In this document: one piece after another, positions 51,907-59,489 of the stretch
How the letters are laid out: the number at the start of each line of letters is the position of its first letter
Numbering within the stretch: the stretch's first letter is position 1
Assembly (NCBI RefSeq): GCF_007752935.1
Contig: NZ_CP036319.1
Location: forward strand, 2,108,001-2,172,000
Length of the DNA: 64,000 nucleotides
Direction of reading: 5' to 3'
Source of the DNA: Crateriforma conspicua
Lineage (GTDB): Bacteria; Planctomycetota; Planctomycetia; Pirellulales; Pirellulaceae
Notes under the pieces: model-generated
What the model was told of the DNA's origin: nothing
Database searches by the model: none
The model's input: the letters and a program-made list of their open reading frames with translations, nothing else
Translations under genes and position numbers: made by a program

Positions 51907-51940
51907 AAACAAATTCTTCACCCCTTCGGAGACACACGCC

Positions 51941-51970
51941 ATGCACGCCAACGACATCGCCTTCGGTATC
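51941..51970 (+). pseudogene. 5' end of the interrupted amidoligase gene
   Basis: ATG followed by codons for HANDIAFGI, then the RIT element begins. On the far side of the element, at 55454, the frame continues as IELETTMPENDP. Together they read FGIELE, the canonical first strand of Amidoligase_2 proteins, whose two glutamates bind the active-site metal. An AGGAG-like GGAGAC ribosome site lies 10 bp before the ATG. Only the 10 N-terminal codons remain on this side. Confidence 0.88.
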
Positions 51971-52000
51971 GATTATGCGGAGTTCGGGATTATGCAGAGT
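51966..52000 (+). repeat. Left 35-bp terminal inverted repeat of the RIT element
   Basis: GTATCGATTATGCGGAGTTC and on to ATTATGCAGAGT, identical over all 35 bases to the complement of 55399-55433. It contains two spaced ATTATGC half-sites, which are the likely recombinase binding sites. Confidence 0.92.
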
Positions 52001-52116
52001 TGGTCGGTTATGCACCGAAAAACGTTGATTTTTCAAGTTTGTGAGTCCGCATAACAATCTGCCAACCCGCGGGTCACATTGATCTGCTCGCACCCTGATT
52101 TGTGGAGTTGGTAATT

Positions 52117-53340
52117 ATGTTGAGCTTCTATTTTCGCGATCCCAAGCGGCTTGCCGCGATGGAAAGCAATCACCTGTCGGCGTTCCTCAACGAGGCTGCC
52201 GTGTACTTCCATGCCCAAGGTTACTTCTTCAAGTACGCACGAGCATCATTGGGTTACTCCGCCGCATTTGGCGACTGGCTAAAATGTCAGAGAGTTAAGA
52301 TCGATTCAATCTCTGACGACCATGTCGTGCAGTTTTTCGATTCAGTCTCTCCGGACGCAAACAGTCCGCGGAGAAAGCGTGCGGTTTCGGCTGTCAACAA
52401 CGTTCTCTCGTTGGTCCGGAAGAAGCATCCGCCAAGACTTTCATCCAGCTTTGCTGAGAAGGAGGTTGAACGTTTCTCTGAGTTCCTCCGAACTGAGCGA
52501 GGTTTAGCGCGCGGGACGGTCGAACATCACCAACGAGGATTGTTGTTGTTCTTTAGAAGCATGTTTGGCAATTGCCAAATTTCGATGAAGCGACTGTCAG
52601 CCGAAAGTGTTCACAAATATGTGACAGGCTTGCCGCATCGAAGTCAGCAGCGGAATTGCTGTGCGGCATTGCGAGCCTACTTTCGATTTCTCCGCATGAA
52701 TGGGATCTGCACCAGCAACTTACAACAGTGTTTACCGGTCGTCCGCAGCAATCGAATGGCGTTGTCGCCGAAATGGCTGGGTGATGGCGATGCTGCAAAG
52801 CTGCTACAAGCGGTTGACCGATCCACCAAGATTGGTAGGCGAAATTATGCCGCGATTCTTTGCATGATGGACTTAGGAGTACGGGTCGGCGATGTAGCTG
52901 TGCTTCGATTGGATGACATTGATTGGACCCATGGGACGATTCGGATTTCAAACCACAAGCGCGGCAGACCTTATGACTTACCATTGCCGGATCGAACAGG
53001 TGTTGCCATCGCCGATTATCTGCGAAAGGGTCGCCCCGCAACTCCGCACCGCAATGTGTTCTTGCGTCACACGCATCCAATTGGTCAGCCTGCATCGGCA
53101 GCATCTCTGAAGCGGATGGTTTCAGTTGCATGGAAACGAGCTGGGTTTACCGGACCGAATCGTGGCACCCACATTCTCCGTCACACGATGGCGACATGTT
53201 TGAAGCATGAGGGACAAAGCTTGAAGTCAATCGCAGATGTGCTTGGGCACCATTCCTTGCAAACGACAACCCTGTATGCACAGGTCGATTTACCAGCGCT
53301 TCGTCGTGTAGCAGGTGAGTGGCCGGAGGTGACAGTATGA
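52117..53340 (+). CDS. ritA: RIT tyrosine recombinase A
   Basis: 407 residues. An N-terminal SAM-like core-binding region is followed by a tyrosine-recombinase catalytic domain: arginine I in LGVRVGDVAVLRLDDI, the HxxRH box in GTHILRHTMATCLKHEG, histidine III in ADVLGHHSLQTT and the nucleophile in TLYAQVDL. All active-site residues are present. ATG 52117 is preceded by GGAG at 52104; the in-frame GTG at 52102 is less likely. It overlaps the second gene by ATGA. Confidence 0.9.
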   Translation: MLSFYFRDPKRLAAMESNHLSAFLNEAAVYFHAQGYFFKYARASLGYSAAFGDWLKCQRVKIDSISDDHVVQFFDSVSPDANSPRRKRAVSAVNNVLSLVRKKHPPRLSSSFAEKEVERFSEFLRTERGLARGTVEHHQRGLLLFFRSMFGNCQISMKRLSAESVHKYVTGLPHRSQQRNCCAALRAYFRFLRMNGICTSNLQQCLPVVRSNRMALSPKWLGDGDAAKLLQAVDRSTKIGRRNYAAILCMMDLGVRVGDVAVLRLDDIDWTHGTIRISNHKRGRPYDLPLPDRTGVAIADYLRKGRPATPHRNVFLRHTHPIGQPASAASLKRMVSVAWKRAGFTGPNRGTHILRHTMATCLKHEGQSLKSIADVLGHHSLQTTTLYAQVDLPALRRVAGEWPEVTV

Positions 53341-54308
53341 GCAAGAAAACACTCGCGATGTCTTCACTCGTCGAACGATACATTGCTTACCGACGCTCGC
53401 TGGGGTATCGAATTCACTCAGAGGCGTACTTGTTGAGGTCATTCGGTCAGTACGCCGACAATCACGCTGCGGGGAGGCCACTTACGGTCGAAGTCGCGCT
53501 TCAGTGGGCGACCAATTGCAAAGGAAAGAAGCGAATTTACCATGCGAAACGATTGGATGTCGTCCGGTCGCTGGCCCGCTACCTCGCAGTCTTTGACGAT
53601 CGTACCGAAATCCCGATGCGCGGTCTGCTGGGTAGAAGTTATGATCGTATCCCACCATACATCTTTGCCCCGGCAGAGATATCGCTGTTGTTGGGCACGT
53701 GCCTGACGTACGCTCCGTCTTTCAAACGTGATCCAATGACGGGTCTGAGAAACGCCACCGTCATCGGGCTTTTGGCGTGCACCGGAATGCGAATCGGCGA
53801 AGTGTTGGCACTGAAGAATGAGCACGTGGATCTCGATGAGGGGGTCTTGAGGGTTTGCCACAGCAAAAACCTGCCGATGCGTCTCGTTCCGGTGTCCGAC
53901 TCGGCGCGAATCAGCTTGTTGAACTATCGCATCGCGAGGGATCGACAGTTCGGCAATGCGGATCAAGCTGACCCATTCATCCGATCACCTCGCGGTGGGC
54001 ACCTGCCTTACACAACAATGCGATGCGCGTTCGATCAACTGCTGAAGCGAGCGAATCTGAATCCTGAAAACGGACGTAAACCTCGCTTGCACGATCTGCG
54101 ACACACCTTCGCGTGCAATCATCTTCTCAGAGCATACCAAGAAGATTGCAACATTGATGACGCAGTCCATGAGTTGTCGGTCTATCTGGGGCACGCAACG
54201 CTGACCTCAACGTACTGGTATCTCAGTTCCGTACCGATCTTGATGCAGCAGTGCTCTAAACGGAGCGAATCGTCGATCAAACGCGCTAGACTGGGAGGCG
54301 AGTCATGA
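53337..54308 (+). CDS. ritB: RIT tyrosine recombinase B
   Basis: 323 residues. N-terminal LVERYIAYRRSLGYRIHSEAYLLRSFGQYAD is a core-binding domain; the catalytic part has CTGMRIGEVLALKNEHVDL (Arg I), LHDLRHTFACNHLL (HxxRH), VYLGHATLTST (His III) and YWYLSSV (Tyr). Catalytic set complete. ATGA overlaps with both neighbours mean the three recombinases are made in fixed proportion from one message. Confidence 0.9.
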   Translation: MSKKTLAMSSLVERYIAYRRSLGYRIHSEAYLLRSFGQYADNHAAGRPLTVEVALQWATNCKGKKRIYHAKRLDVVRSLARYLAVFDDRTEIPMRGLLGRSYDRIPPYIFAPAEISLLLGTCLTYAPSFKRDPMTGLRNATVIGLLACTGMRIGEVLALKNEHVDLDEGVLRVCHSKNLPMRLVPVSDSARISLLNYRIARDRQFGNADQADPFIRSPRGGHLPYTTMRCAFDQLLKRANLNPENGRKPRLHDLRHTFACNHLLRAYQEDCNIDDAVHELSVYLGHATLTSTYWYLSSVPILMQQCSKRSESSIKRARLGGES

Positions 54309-55306
54309 AAAAATCTGGACCCGATATCCCACGTCATCTGCAGCATTTTCTCGGTGAGCATTTAGTGCAGGACCGTGGCTGTAGTCTCAACACGGTACAT
54401 TCATACCGCGATGCTCTGTGCGCCTTCTTGACTTACCTTCAACATAAGAAAAACCTTGCGCCGCGAGCGATCACCGCAAGCGATTTCTCCGCGGAGAATG
54501 TTGTGGCGTTTCTCAGCCACCTGCAGCGGACTAAGAAATGCAGCGACTCAACTCGCAACCAACGCTTGTCGGCAATTCGTGCCTTCGCGAGGTACCTTCG
54601 TTGGAAGGAACCACTTATCTCAAGTGATATGGAGAGCATCCTCGCCATTCCATCAAAACGGACATCGCGGCAAGTGCTCGGCTTTCTGGACCGCGATGAA
54701 ATGGAAGCTATCTTGGATGCGCCGGACGCAAACACCTGGAGCGGAAAGCGTGATCGAGCTCTGCTTGCAATGATGTACAACACGGGGGCACGGGTCTCCG
54801 AAGTCGTGAGTGCCATAGTGTCGGATGTGACGTTGAAACCAAGTGGAACGTTTCGGTTTCAAGGCAAAGGTCGAAAAGAGCGGCTGTTACCTCTTTGGAA
54901 ATCAACATCAAAGACGCTTGGCCAGTGGATCAAGGGAACTGGGCTGCGACCATCGCAACCGCTGTTTCCCAACGCTCGAGGCGCGATGATGACACGCTCG
55001 GGGGTGGAAAAGCGACTGAAGCAGGCGATTATTCGAGCAACTTCAGCCCGTCCATCACTCGTGCAAAAGCGGATTTCGCCGCATACGTTACGTCACACGA
55101 CAGCCATGCATCTTCTTCAATCCGGCGTCGACATTACGCTGATCGCAATGTGGCTCGGTCACGAAAGTATCGAAACAACGCACCTCTACATTACAGCGAA
55201 CCTTGAACTTAAAGAGGCGACGCTCGCCGCTCTCCAGCCGGTCAAGAACAGCTCGATGCGATTTCAGCCGGACGATGAACTGCTGAAATTTCTGAAATCG
55301 TTGTAG
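54305..55306 (+). CDS. ritC: RIT tyrosine recombinase C
   Basis: 333 residues with FLGEHLVQDRGCSLNTVHSYRDALCAFLTYL (core-binding) and a catalytic domain: NTGARVSEVVSAIVSDV (Arg I), SPHTLRHTTAMHLLQSG (HxxRH), MWLGHESIETT (His III) and HLYITANL (Tyr). Complete and uninterrupted, so the element appears able to code for all three proteins. It is the closest of the three to XerC/D-like phage integrases, but its overlap with ritB and the inverted repeats place it in the RIT unit. Confidence 0.9.
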   Translation: MKKSGPDIPRHLQHFLGEHLVQDRGCSLNTVHSYRDALCAFLTYLQHKKNLAPRAITASDFSAENVVAFLSHLQRTKKCSDSTRNQRLSAIRAFARYLRWKEPLISSDMESILAIPSKRTSRQVLGFLDRDEMEAILDAPDANTWSGKRDRALLAMMYNTGARVSEVVSAIVSDVTLKPSGTFRFQGKGRKERLLPLWKSTSKTLGQWIKGTGLRPSQPLFPNARGAMMTRSGVEKRLKQAIIRATSARPSLVQKRISPHTLRHTTAMHLLQSGVDITLIAMWLGHESIETTHLYITANLELKEATLAALQPVKNSSMRFQPDDELLKFLKSL

Positions 55307-55398
55307 ATTCGCGACCATGGGATTATGCGGAGTGCAGGGCGAGTCGCCGATCAAGAAAGGTAGCTATTCATGATGCCAAACAGCGTGACAGACTTCAG

Positions 55399-55433
55399 AC
55401 TCTGCATAATCCCGAACTCCGCATAATCGATAC
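55399..55433 (-). repeat. Right 35-bp terminal inverted repeat of the RIT element
   Basis: Perfect reverse complement of 51966-52000. It is followed directly, sharing one base, by the 20-bp palindrome CTATGCGGAGCTCCGCATAG (55433-55452), after which the amidoligase frame resumes with CATCGAACTCGAAACC. Confidence 0.92.
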
Positions 55434-55453
55434 TATGCGGAGCTCCGCATAGC

Positions 55454-56287
55454 ATCGAACTCGAAACCACCATGCCCGAAAACGACCCCACGCCGATCGG
55501 CGGCTACCACAACGGGTTGCCGGTTTCTTGGTTGCCAGCGGGTTGGAAAGCCGAACGCGATTCGAGCATCATGACGCTCGGGCGAGGCCGAAAGGGTTGC
55601 GAATTCGTATCGCCGGTCCTCCGCGGATACGAAGGGCTGCAAAGCGTCATGACCGCGGTCGACGCGATCGCGGCCCGCGGCGGCCGGGTCAACTATTCGA
55701 CCGGCATTCACGTAACGGTCAGCTTCGGCAACGACGCCGCGGCGCTCTCGCGACTCATCTCGCTGATCGGCAACCACGAACGGGCCATCTACGCTTCAAC
55801 CGGAACACGACGCCGCGAACAAAACCGCTGGGCGAAACGGATCAAGGACTACGGCAACAAGGACGCCGCGAAACGCCAATGCGAATCGGATCGCCACCAC
55901 CTGCTGAACCTCACGCACCTCGCCCGCGGCCGGAACCGAATCGAGATCAGGGCCTTCGCCGGCAGCCTCAACAAAGACAAAATTGCGGGGTACCTGCAAA
56001 TTGTTTTGGGCTTGGTCGAACTGGCCATCAATAGCAAACGCTGCTCGGGCTGGGACTACGCCAAAAAGCCCGGAACCAAATCTTGCTGGGATCGACCGGG
56101 TGCCGGCGAAGGCGAAACGGAACTCAACCGGTTGTTCTATCGGCTTGGCTGGACGAAGGGTTGGTACAAGGGCGACCTGCGAAACAAACGATTCGGCGAA
56201 CTGACCGCCGGCGACCAAACCTGCGATTGGCGGCCGGTCAAGAAAAAGCTGCTCGCCATGGCCCGCAAGTACGACCGGGCGGTGTGA
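55454..56287 (+). pseudogene. Phage amidoligase (Amidoligase_2), main part, separated from its start by the RIT element
   Basis: The continuation of the frame begun at 51941; the joined product is about 287 residues. TGIHVTVSF (with the conserved His), LTHLARGRNRIEIRAFAGSLN (the ExR metal/ATP site) and IAGYLQIVLGLVELAI match Amidoligase_2 (PF12224), ATP-grasp-like COOH-NH2 ligases found in phages and predicted to ligate amines to carboxylates on peptides or cell-wall precursors. An ATG at 55472 could start a 271-residue protein, but it would lack the FGIELE strand and the native leader. Without excision of the element the gene is probably inactive. Confidence 0.85.
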
Positions 56288-56312
56288 CCGCCGGCAGCCT
56301 GCCACCTCGACC

Positions 56313-56342
56313 ACGCCACGATTCTCGCCGTGGCGTTTTTCA
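56313..56342 (+). terminator. Hairpin terminator after the amidoligase gene
   Basis: ACGCCACG and CGTGGCGT form an 8-bp perfect stem around an 8-base loop, followed by TTTTTC. It lies 25 bp after the amidoligase stop and before leader copy 2, so the following gene needs its own promoter. Confidence 0.8.
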
Positions 56343-56496
56343 AAATTCTTTCCGCGAGTTTCGCGATCTGTCGCATTCTTCCGGTAGGTCATAGGTATCA
56401 GCCGACGATCCAGACGAACGCGACACGCGGCGTTTGTGGGCGACATCGGCGACATCAAGAAAACTGCAACAAGCTTGCAAATTACTGCCGGGTTTC

Positions 56497-56537
56497 GCTT
56501 GCTGTGTTCGGAAACCCATGGCTCATGTGTGTCATCG
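56497..56537 (+). promoter_or_regulatory. Phage leader motif, copy 2
   Basis: GCTTGCTGTGTTC, then with exactly 17 bp after TTGCTG the block CTCATGTGTGTCATCG. ATTACTGCCGG precedes it as in copy 1. It ends 38 bp before the ATG at 56576, with an ACGGAGAAAC ribosome site in between. An upstream terminator at 56313 isolates it. Confidence 0.7.
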
Positions 56538-56575
56538 GAAGGCGGTTTTTCATTCACCTCAACGGAGAAACAAAC

Positions 56576-56851
56576 ATGACCATTGGCGAACTGATCGGCT
56601 TGCTCGAGGAGTACCGCGACGAGCACGGCGAAGACTGTGAAGTGCGTTTGATGACGCAACAAAACTGGCCCTTTGAAAACCGCATCGCCGGCGTCACCAG
56701 TGGCGCGGAAATGAACGAAGCGGAGCATGACGACCCGCACGAATTCGCGGACGACCAAGACGTCGCCGAAGACGCGATGGTTTACATCGTTGAAGGCGGG
56801 CAGATTTGCTACGGCAGCAAACGGGCTTGGGAAACCTGCCGCGATTGCTAA
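56576..56851 (+). CDS. Small acidic phage protein
   Basis: 91 residues: MTIGELIGLLEEYRDEHGEDCEVRLMTQQNWPFENRIAGV (key parts TIGELIGLLEEYRDEHGEDC and VRLMTQQNWPFE) followed by an acidic central loop and VYIVEGGQICYGSKRAWE. The LxxLLxxxxDxxxVxLxxQPxYPFExxIxGVxx...VYIxEGxQxxYxxxxAW pattern recurs in small phage and actinobacterial/planctomycete proteins of unknown function. It is under leader copy 2 and followed by a hairpin. Confidence 0.62.
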   Translation: MTIGELIGLLEEYRDEHGEDCEVRLMTQQNWPFENRIAGVTSGAEMNEAEHDDPHEFADDQDVAEDAMVYIVEGGQICYGSKRAWETCRDC

Positions 56852-56865
56852 ACGCGAACTTTCAC

Positions 56866-56900
56866 GCCGGCGGCGCGAAAGAACGCCGCCGGCCTTTCTA
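56866..56900 (+). terminator. Hairpin after the 91-residue gene
   Basis: GCCGGCGGCG and CGCCGCCGGC make a perfect 10-bp GC stem with an 8-base loop, followed by CTTTCT. The T-run is weak, so partial read-through into the 56924 gene, which lacks the leader motif, is likely. Confidence 0.65.
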
Positions 56901-56923
56901 TCCAACAACCTAGGAATGAACCC

Positions 56924-57136
56924 ATGACGCACCGAGACAAACTCGAAGACGCTTACGTTGCCGCACACATTCGAGCGTTGACCTTGCTCGAAGATTTGCA
57001 CCAGACCATCGAGGATCTGCCGGCGCCGGGTAGCGACGATTATCCGCTTGATTGGGGCCATGTCGGATCGCTCAATCATCTTTGCGAACAACTGGCAGAT
57101 TTGAAGAAGCACTTCGTTTTGTCCGATGGCGATTGA
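56924..57136 (+). CDS. Small helical phage protein
   Basis: 70 residues: HRDKLEDAYVAAHIRALTLLEDLHQTIEDLPAPGSDD, then WGHVGSLNHLCEQLADLKKHF. Two amphipathic helices with a proline turn. It resembles the products at 57825-58046 and 59750-59983 in layout (helix, short loop, helix ending in a leader-like LxxLxxxxDxL), suggesting a family of small paralogous phage proteins. An AGGA ribosome site precedes the ATG. No leader motif is directly before it. Confidence 0.55.
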   Translation: MTHRDKLEDAYVAAHIRALTLLEDLHQTIEDLPAPGSDDYPLDWGHVGSLNHLCEQLADLKKHFVLSDGD

Positions 57137-57159
57137 CCATCAACGGCAGTCTTGGCCAC

Positions 57160-57196
57160 ACGCCGCGACGTTCGGCCAACGCCGCGGCGTTTTCTC
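57160..57196 (+). terminator. Hairpin terminator
   Basis: ACGCCGCGACGTT and AACGCCGCGGCGT form a 13-bp stem with one mismatch and a CGGCC loop, then TTTTCTC. It closes the unit started by leader copy 2 and precedes leader copy 3. Confidence 0.78.
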
Positions 57197-57307
57197 ATTC
57201 GGGCATGGTTTGTCGACATGTTTGATTGACGCCACACGTTGCATTTGTCGTCCACGTCGGCGGTATCGAGAAACATTCAACATCACCGCAAATTGCTGCG
57301 GGAACTC

Positions 57308-57348
57308 GCTTGAGGTGTCTTGGAACGCATGGCTCATGTGTGTCAACG
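57308..57348 (+). promoter_or_regulatory. Phage leader motif, copy 3
   Basis: GCTTGAGGTGTCTTGG with exactly 17 bp between TTGAGG and CTCATGTGTGTCAACGG. It ends 39 bp before the ATG at 57388; AAACGGAAAC is the ribosome region. Sequence is nearest to copy 1. Confidence 0.7.
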
Positions 57349-57387
57349 GAACGAATTCTTGACCCTTTCCAAAACGGAAACACAACC

Positions 57388-57666
57388 ATGCGAACTGTCA
57401 ACGAAATCAACGGCCGCCGCCCTCGACCCGACCGCCTCGAAGTCTTGCGAAAGCGATACGCGGCGCGACAAACCCAAGCGGCCAACTGCTGCTTGAAGGC
57501 GGCAACGCTCGACATGCTTTCGGAACTAACCGACTACGTCAACTACTTTGAACCGGAAGGGATTTATGCGCCCGAAGACAGCCAACATGTCTACCCAGCG
57601 CTGCAACGCTTCTATGACGGGTTGATGGAATTGAACGCGCAACTTCACGACGACATCGGAAGGTAG
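57388..57666 (+). CDS. Small phage protein under leader copy 3
   Basis: 92 residues: MRTVNEINGRRPRPDRLEVLRKRYAARQTQAANCC (basic N-terminal region) then helices DMLSELTDYVNYFE and VYPALQRFYDGLMELNAQLHDDI. No domain recognised. A basic N-terminus with a helical dimer-like C-terminus could be a small nucleic-acid-binding protein, but this is speculation. It is a single-gene unit between leader copies 3 and 4. Confidence 0.55.
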   Translation: MRTVNEINGRRPRPDRLEVLRKRYAARQTQAANCCLKAATLDMLSELTDYVNYFEPEGIYAPEDSQHVYPALQRFYDGLMELNAQLHDDIGR

Positions 57667-57746
57667 CCGGCCGCGGCGAACGCCAACGGTCACGGTCACG
57701 GTCATTCGAAAAGTTTTCAAATGATTGCCGACCGCCGGCGGATTCC

Positions 57747-57787
57747 GCTTGATGTGTTCACAAACGCATGGCTCATGTGTGTCACCG
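57747..57787 (+). promoter_or_regulatory. Phage leader motif, copy 4
   Basis: GCTTGATGTGTTC with exactly 17 bp between TTGATG and CTCATGTGTGTCACCG; it ends 37 bp before the ATG at 57825, with ACCGGAGACAC as the ribosome region. No strong terminator is visible between the preceding gene and this copy. Confidence 0.7.
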
Positions 57788-57824
57788 AAACGCTTTTCAT
57801 TCCTTTCCGACCGGAGACACACCC

Positions 57825-58046
57825 ATGGATACTGCCACCCAAAGCCGTCCTTCAACCGCAGACGTTTTATACGCCCAAACATCAGCGTTGCTATTGATCG
57901 AACAACTCCGCGAAGCCGTCGCCAACATGCCGCTGGCCGACGCGGTATCGCAACGCGGGTTGGTTGAAACATTCGATGAACTGGACGACCTGCACGACGA
58001 AGTCGACGGGTTGTTAACGAACCTCCGAAAGAAGTTCGACAACTGA
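57825..58046 (+). CDS. Small helical phage protein under leader copy 4
   Basis: 73 residues: DVLYAQTSALLLIEQLREAVANMPLADAV and LVETFDELDDLHDEVDGLLTNLRKKF. Two helices joined by a short loop, second with heptad-like leucines. Layout is like that of the 56924 and 59750 products. Function unknown. Confidence 0.55.
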   Translation: MDTATQSRPSTADVLYAQTSALLLIEQLREAVANMPLADAVSQRGLVETFDELDDLHDEVDGLLTNLRKKFDN

Positions 58047-58120
58047 ATTCCGCCGTGCGTCGCGAGTTATCGCAGCATTCCAGAAACATGGAAAAAGACT
58101 GCGAAAAGCTTCCCGAACTC

Positions 58121-58161
58121 GCTTGAGGTGTTTTCAAAACCATGGCTCATGTGTGTTAACG
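58121..58161 (+). promoter_or_regulatory. Phage leader motif, copy 5
   Basis: GCTTGAGGTGTTTTC with exactly 17 bp between TTGAGG and CTCATGTGTGTTAACG; it ends 47 bp before the ATG at 58209. In this copy the ATGGCTCATGTGTGT stretch is followed at once by TAA, so it cannot encode a leader peptide of any length. Confidence 0.7.
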
Positions 58162-58208
58162 CCGAACGGCAAAACGCTTTTCAAACCCTTTCCCAAAGAG
58201 ACCAAACC

Positions 58209-58463
58209 ATGGCCCTGAACGAAACCCAAAAGACTGCGATCGCCAACCTTCGCACCGAGATGTTGAAACTCGACCCGGACACGTACCAACGCATCCGCGA
58301 AGACTTTTATCGCATCGCCGACAACCTCAAACCGCTCGCCGACGCTTTGGAGAAGGCGGACGCCGACCTAGGCGGCAACGCTGGTCCGCTTTTGGACGAA
58401 CACTACATCTTCGCCCAAATGTACGACCTATTCCGCAAGAGCAACCTGGGCGGGGTGGTTTAA
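58209..58463 (+). CDS. Small phage protein under leader copy 5
   Basis: 84 residues: NETQKTAIANLRTEMLKLDPDTYQRIREDFYRIADNL, then LADALEKADADLGGNAGPLLDEHYIFAQMYDLFRKS. Predominantly helical, no cysteine, no recognised family. ATG fixed by its place after the leader. Confidence 0.55.
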   Translation: MALNETQKTAIANLRTEMLKLDPDTYQRIREDFYRIADNLKPLADALEKADADLGGNAGPLLDEHYIFAQMYDLFRKSNLGGVV

Positions 58464-58568
58464 ACGAAAGCCGAAACGCCGGCAAGGAAGCCTGGCGTCG
58501 CGGCGGGTTGGTGCCCGCCGCCTGACGATGGCAGCCAACCACGAACGATTCCAAACGGAGAGACAAAG

Positions 58569-59051
58569 ATGAAAAAGACAGACGTAAAGATCGGCGGCGA
58601 GTACTACGCCAAGGTCACGAACAAGAAGGTTGTTGTGCGGATCGACGCGGAGAACTCCTCTGGCGGTTGGGACGCGACGAACCTTTCGACGAACAAGAAG
58701 GTCCGTGTCAAAACGGCGGGCCGATTGCAAGGTCCTGCGCGAACCACGGCGTCGGATGGGGAACCCACCCAGCGTGTGAAGAAACGCGTTGCCAAGAAGA
58801 CGTCCGAGTCGCCGGCCACCGAGAAAAAGCTTTCCTGCGTGAAAGCGGCGATCAAGGTCTTGGAAGAAAGTTCGGAGCCGCTGAACACGCAGGAGATGAT
58901 TGCGGCGATGACGGACGCTGGGTACTGGACCAGCCCCGGCGGCAAGACTCCGCACGCGACGCTGTACTCGGCGATCCTCCGGGACCTTGGCAAAGGCAAT
59001 GAGAGCCGATTCGTTAAAACCGAGCGCGGCCGCTTCACGGTTCGCAGCTAG
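58569..59051 (+). CDS. HARE-HTH domain protein
   Basis: 160 residues. The N-terminal 60 are a beta-rich module (IGGEYYAKVTNKKVVVRIDAENSSGGWDATNL). A lysine-rich linker follows, and residues about 93-160 form a HARE-HTH domain: AAIKVLEESSEPLNTQEMIAAMTDAGYW, TPHATLYSAILRDLGKG and FVKTERGRFTV. That domain occurs in RNA polymerase delta, ASXL proteins and modification-linked phage or restriction proteins, and is thought to read DNA. It has a GGAGAGA ribosome site and no leader motif. A DNA methyltransferase lies 1.5 kb downstream. Confidence 0.8.
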   Translation: MKKTDVKIGGEYYAKVTNKKVVVRIDAENSSGGWDATNLSTNKKVRVKTAGRLQGPARTTASDGEPTQRVKKRVAKKTSESPATEKKLSCVKAAIKVLEESSEPLNTQEMIAAMTDAGYWTSPGGKTPHATLYSAILRDLGKGNESRFVKTERGRFTVRS

Positions 59052-59069
59052 GCGGGAAGGAATAATTCG

Positions 59070-59304
59070 ATGCAAAAGCATTTTTTACGATTTGCGAGAG
59101 GTCGAGGACTTGGCCGATGGCGAGCGAGCATTGCCAGAACCAGGTGTGACGTATGACTTGCGGACAATGGAGAACCGCACGGTGGATACCGAGGTCGAAT
59201 GTGTGTTTCGCGATGGAGACACCTTGTTCGCGCGAACTTCCGCCGGCGAAACCTATCCGGTGACCGGTGAAGGCTCGTACGTTTTGGTCCCGCGCGGCTT
59301 GTAA
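59070..59304 (+). pseudogene. Small gene with an apparent one-base frameshift in a T run
   Basis: From ATG 59070 (GGAAGG upstream) the frame reads MQKHF and then runs off course after six T at 59081-59086. Removing one T restores MQKHFYDLREVEDLADGERA, then YDLRTMENRTVDTEVECVFRDGDTLFARTSAGETYPVTGEGSYVLVPRG to the stop at 59304 (77 residues; quoted by key parts). Without the correction, the downstream frame has no start near the ribosome site. Explanations are a sequencing or real indel in the homopolymer, or slippage expression. The product is unrecognised, beta-rich. Confidence 0.6.
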
Positions 59305-59344
59305 CCGCAAACACTTCTCCGCATGGCGAACACTTCGCCGCACA

Positions 59345-59376
59345 CGCCCGACGTTGGCCACGGTCGGGCGTTTTGT
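59345..59376 (+). terminator. Hairpin terminator before leader copy 6
   Basis: CGCCCGAC and GTCGGGCG form a perfect 8-bp stem around GTTGGCCACG, followed by TTTTGTC. It ends the HARE-HTH unit and isolates the last leader copy. Confidence 0.78.
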
Positions 59377-59489
59377 CGTTGGTCGGTTAACGGGCCACAC
59401 GTCGTCGAGGCCCCACACGCGGCGACGTCGGCCGCGACTTCTTTTTGGTGAAAAACATCGCGAATCTTTACGTGTGTTTTCCAAAGTTC

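Larger units (their letters stand above)
51966..55452. mobile_element. RIT (Recombinase-In-Trio) element inserted in the amidoligase gene
   Basis: About 3.5 kb with three consecutive, overlapping tyrosine-recombinase genes and nothing else, bounded by a perfect 35-bp inverted repeat (51966-52000 and 55399-55433). Inside each end lies an inverted TTATGCGGAGT-type core (GAGTCCGCATAAC near 52042, GGATTATGCGGAGT near 55320). This is the defining layout of RIT elements. The right side additionally has a perfect 20-bp palindrome at 55433-55452. Flanking gene halves rejoin in frame at ATCGA, so insertion occurred within the coding sequence with little or no loss. Confidence 0.9.

Noticed and set aside
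52117-55306. The three recombinases as the prophage integrase
   Set aside because: Three overlapping genes within 35-bp inverted repeats that interrupt another gene are a RIT element, not a phage integration module.
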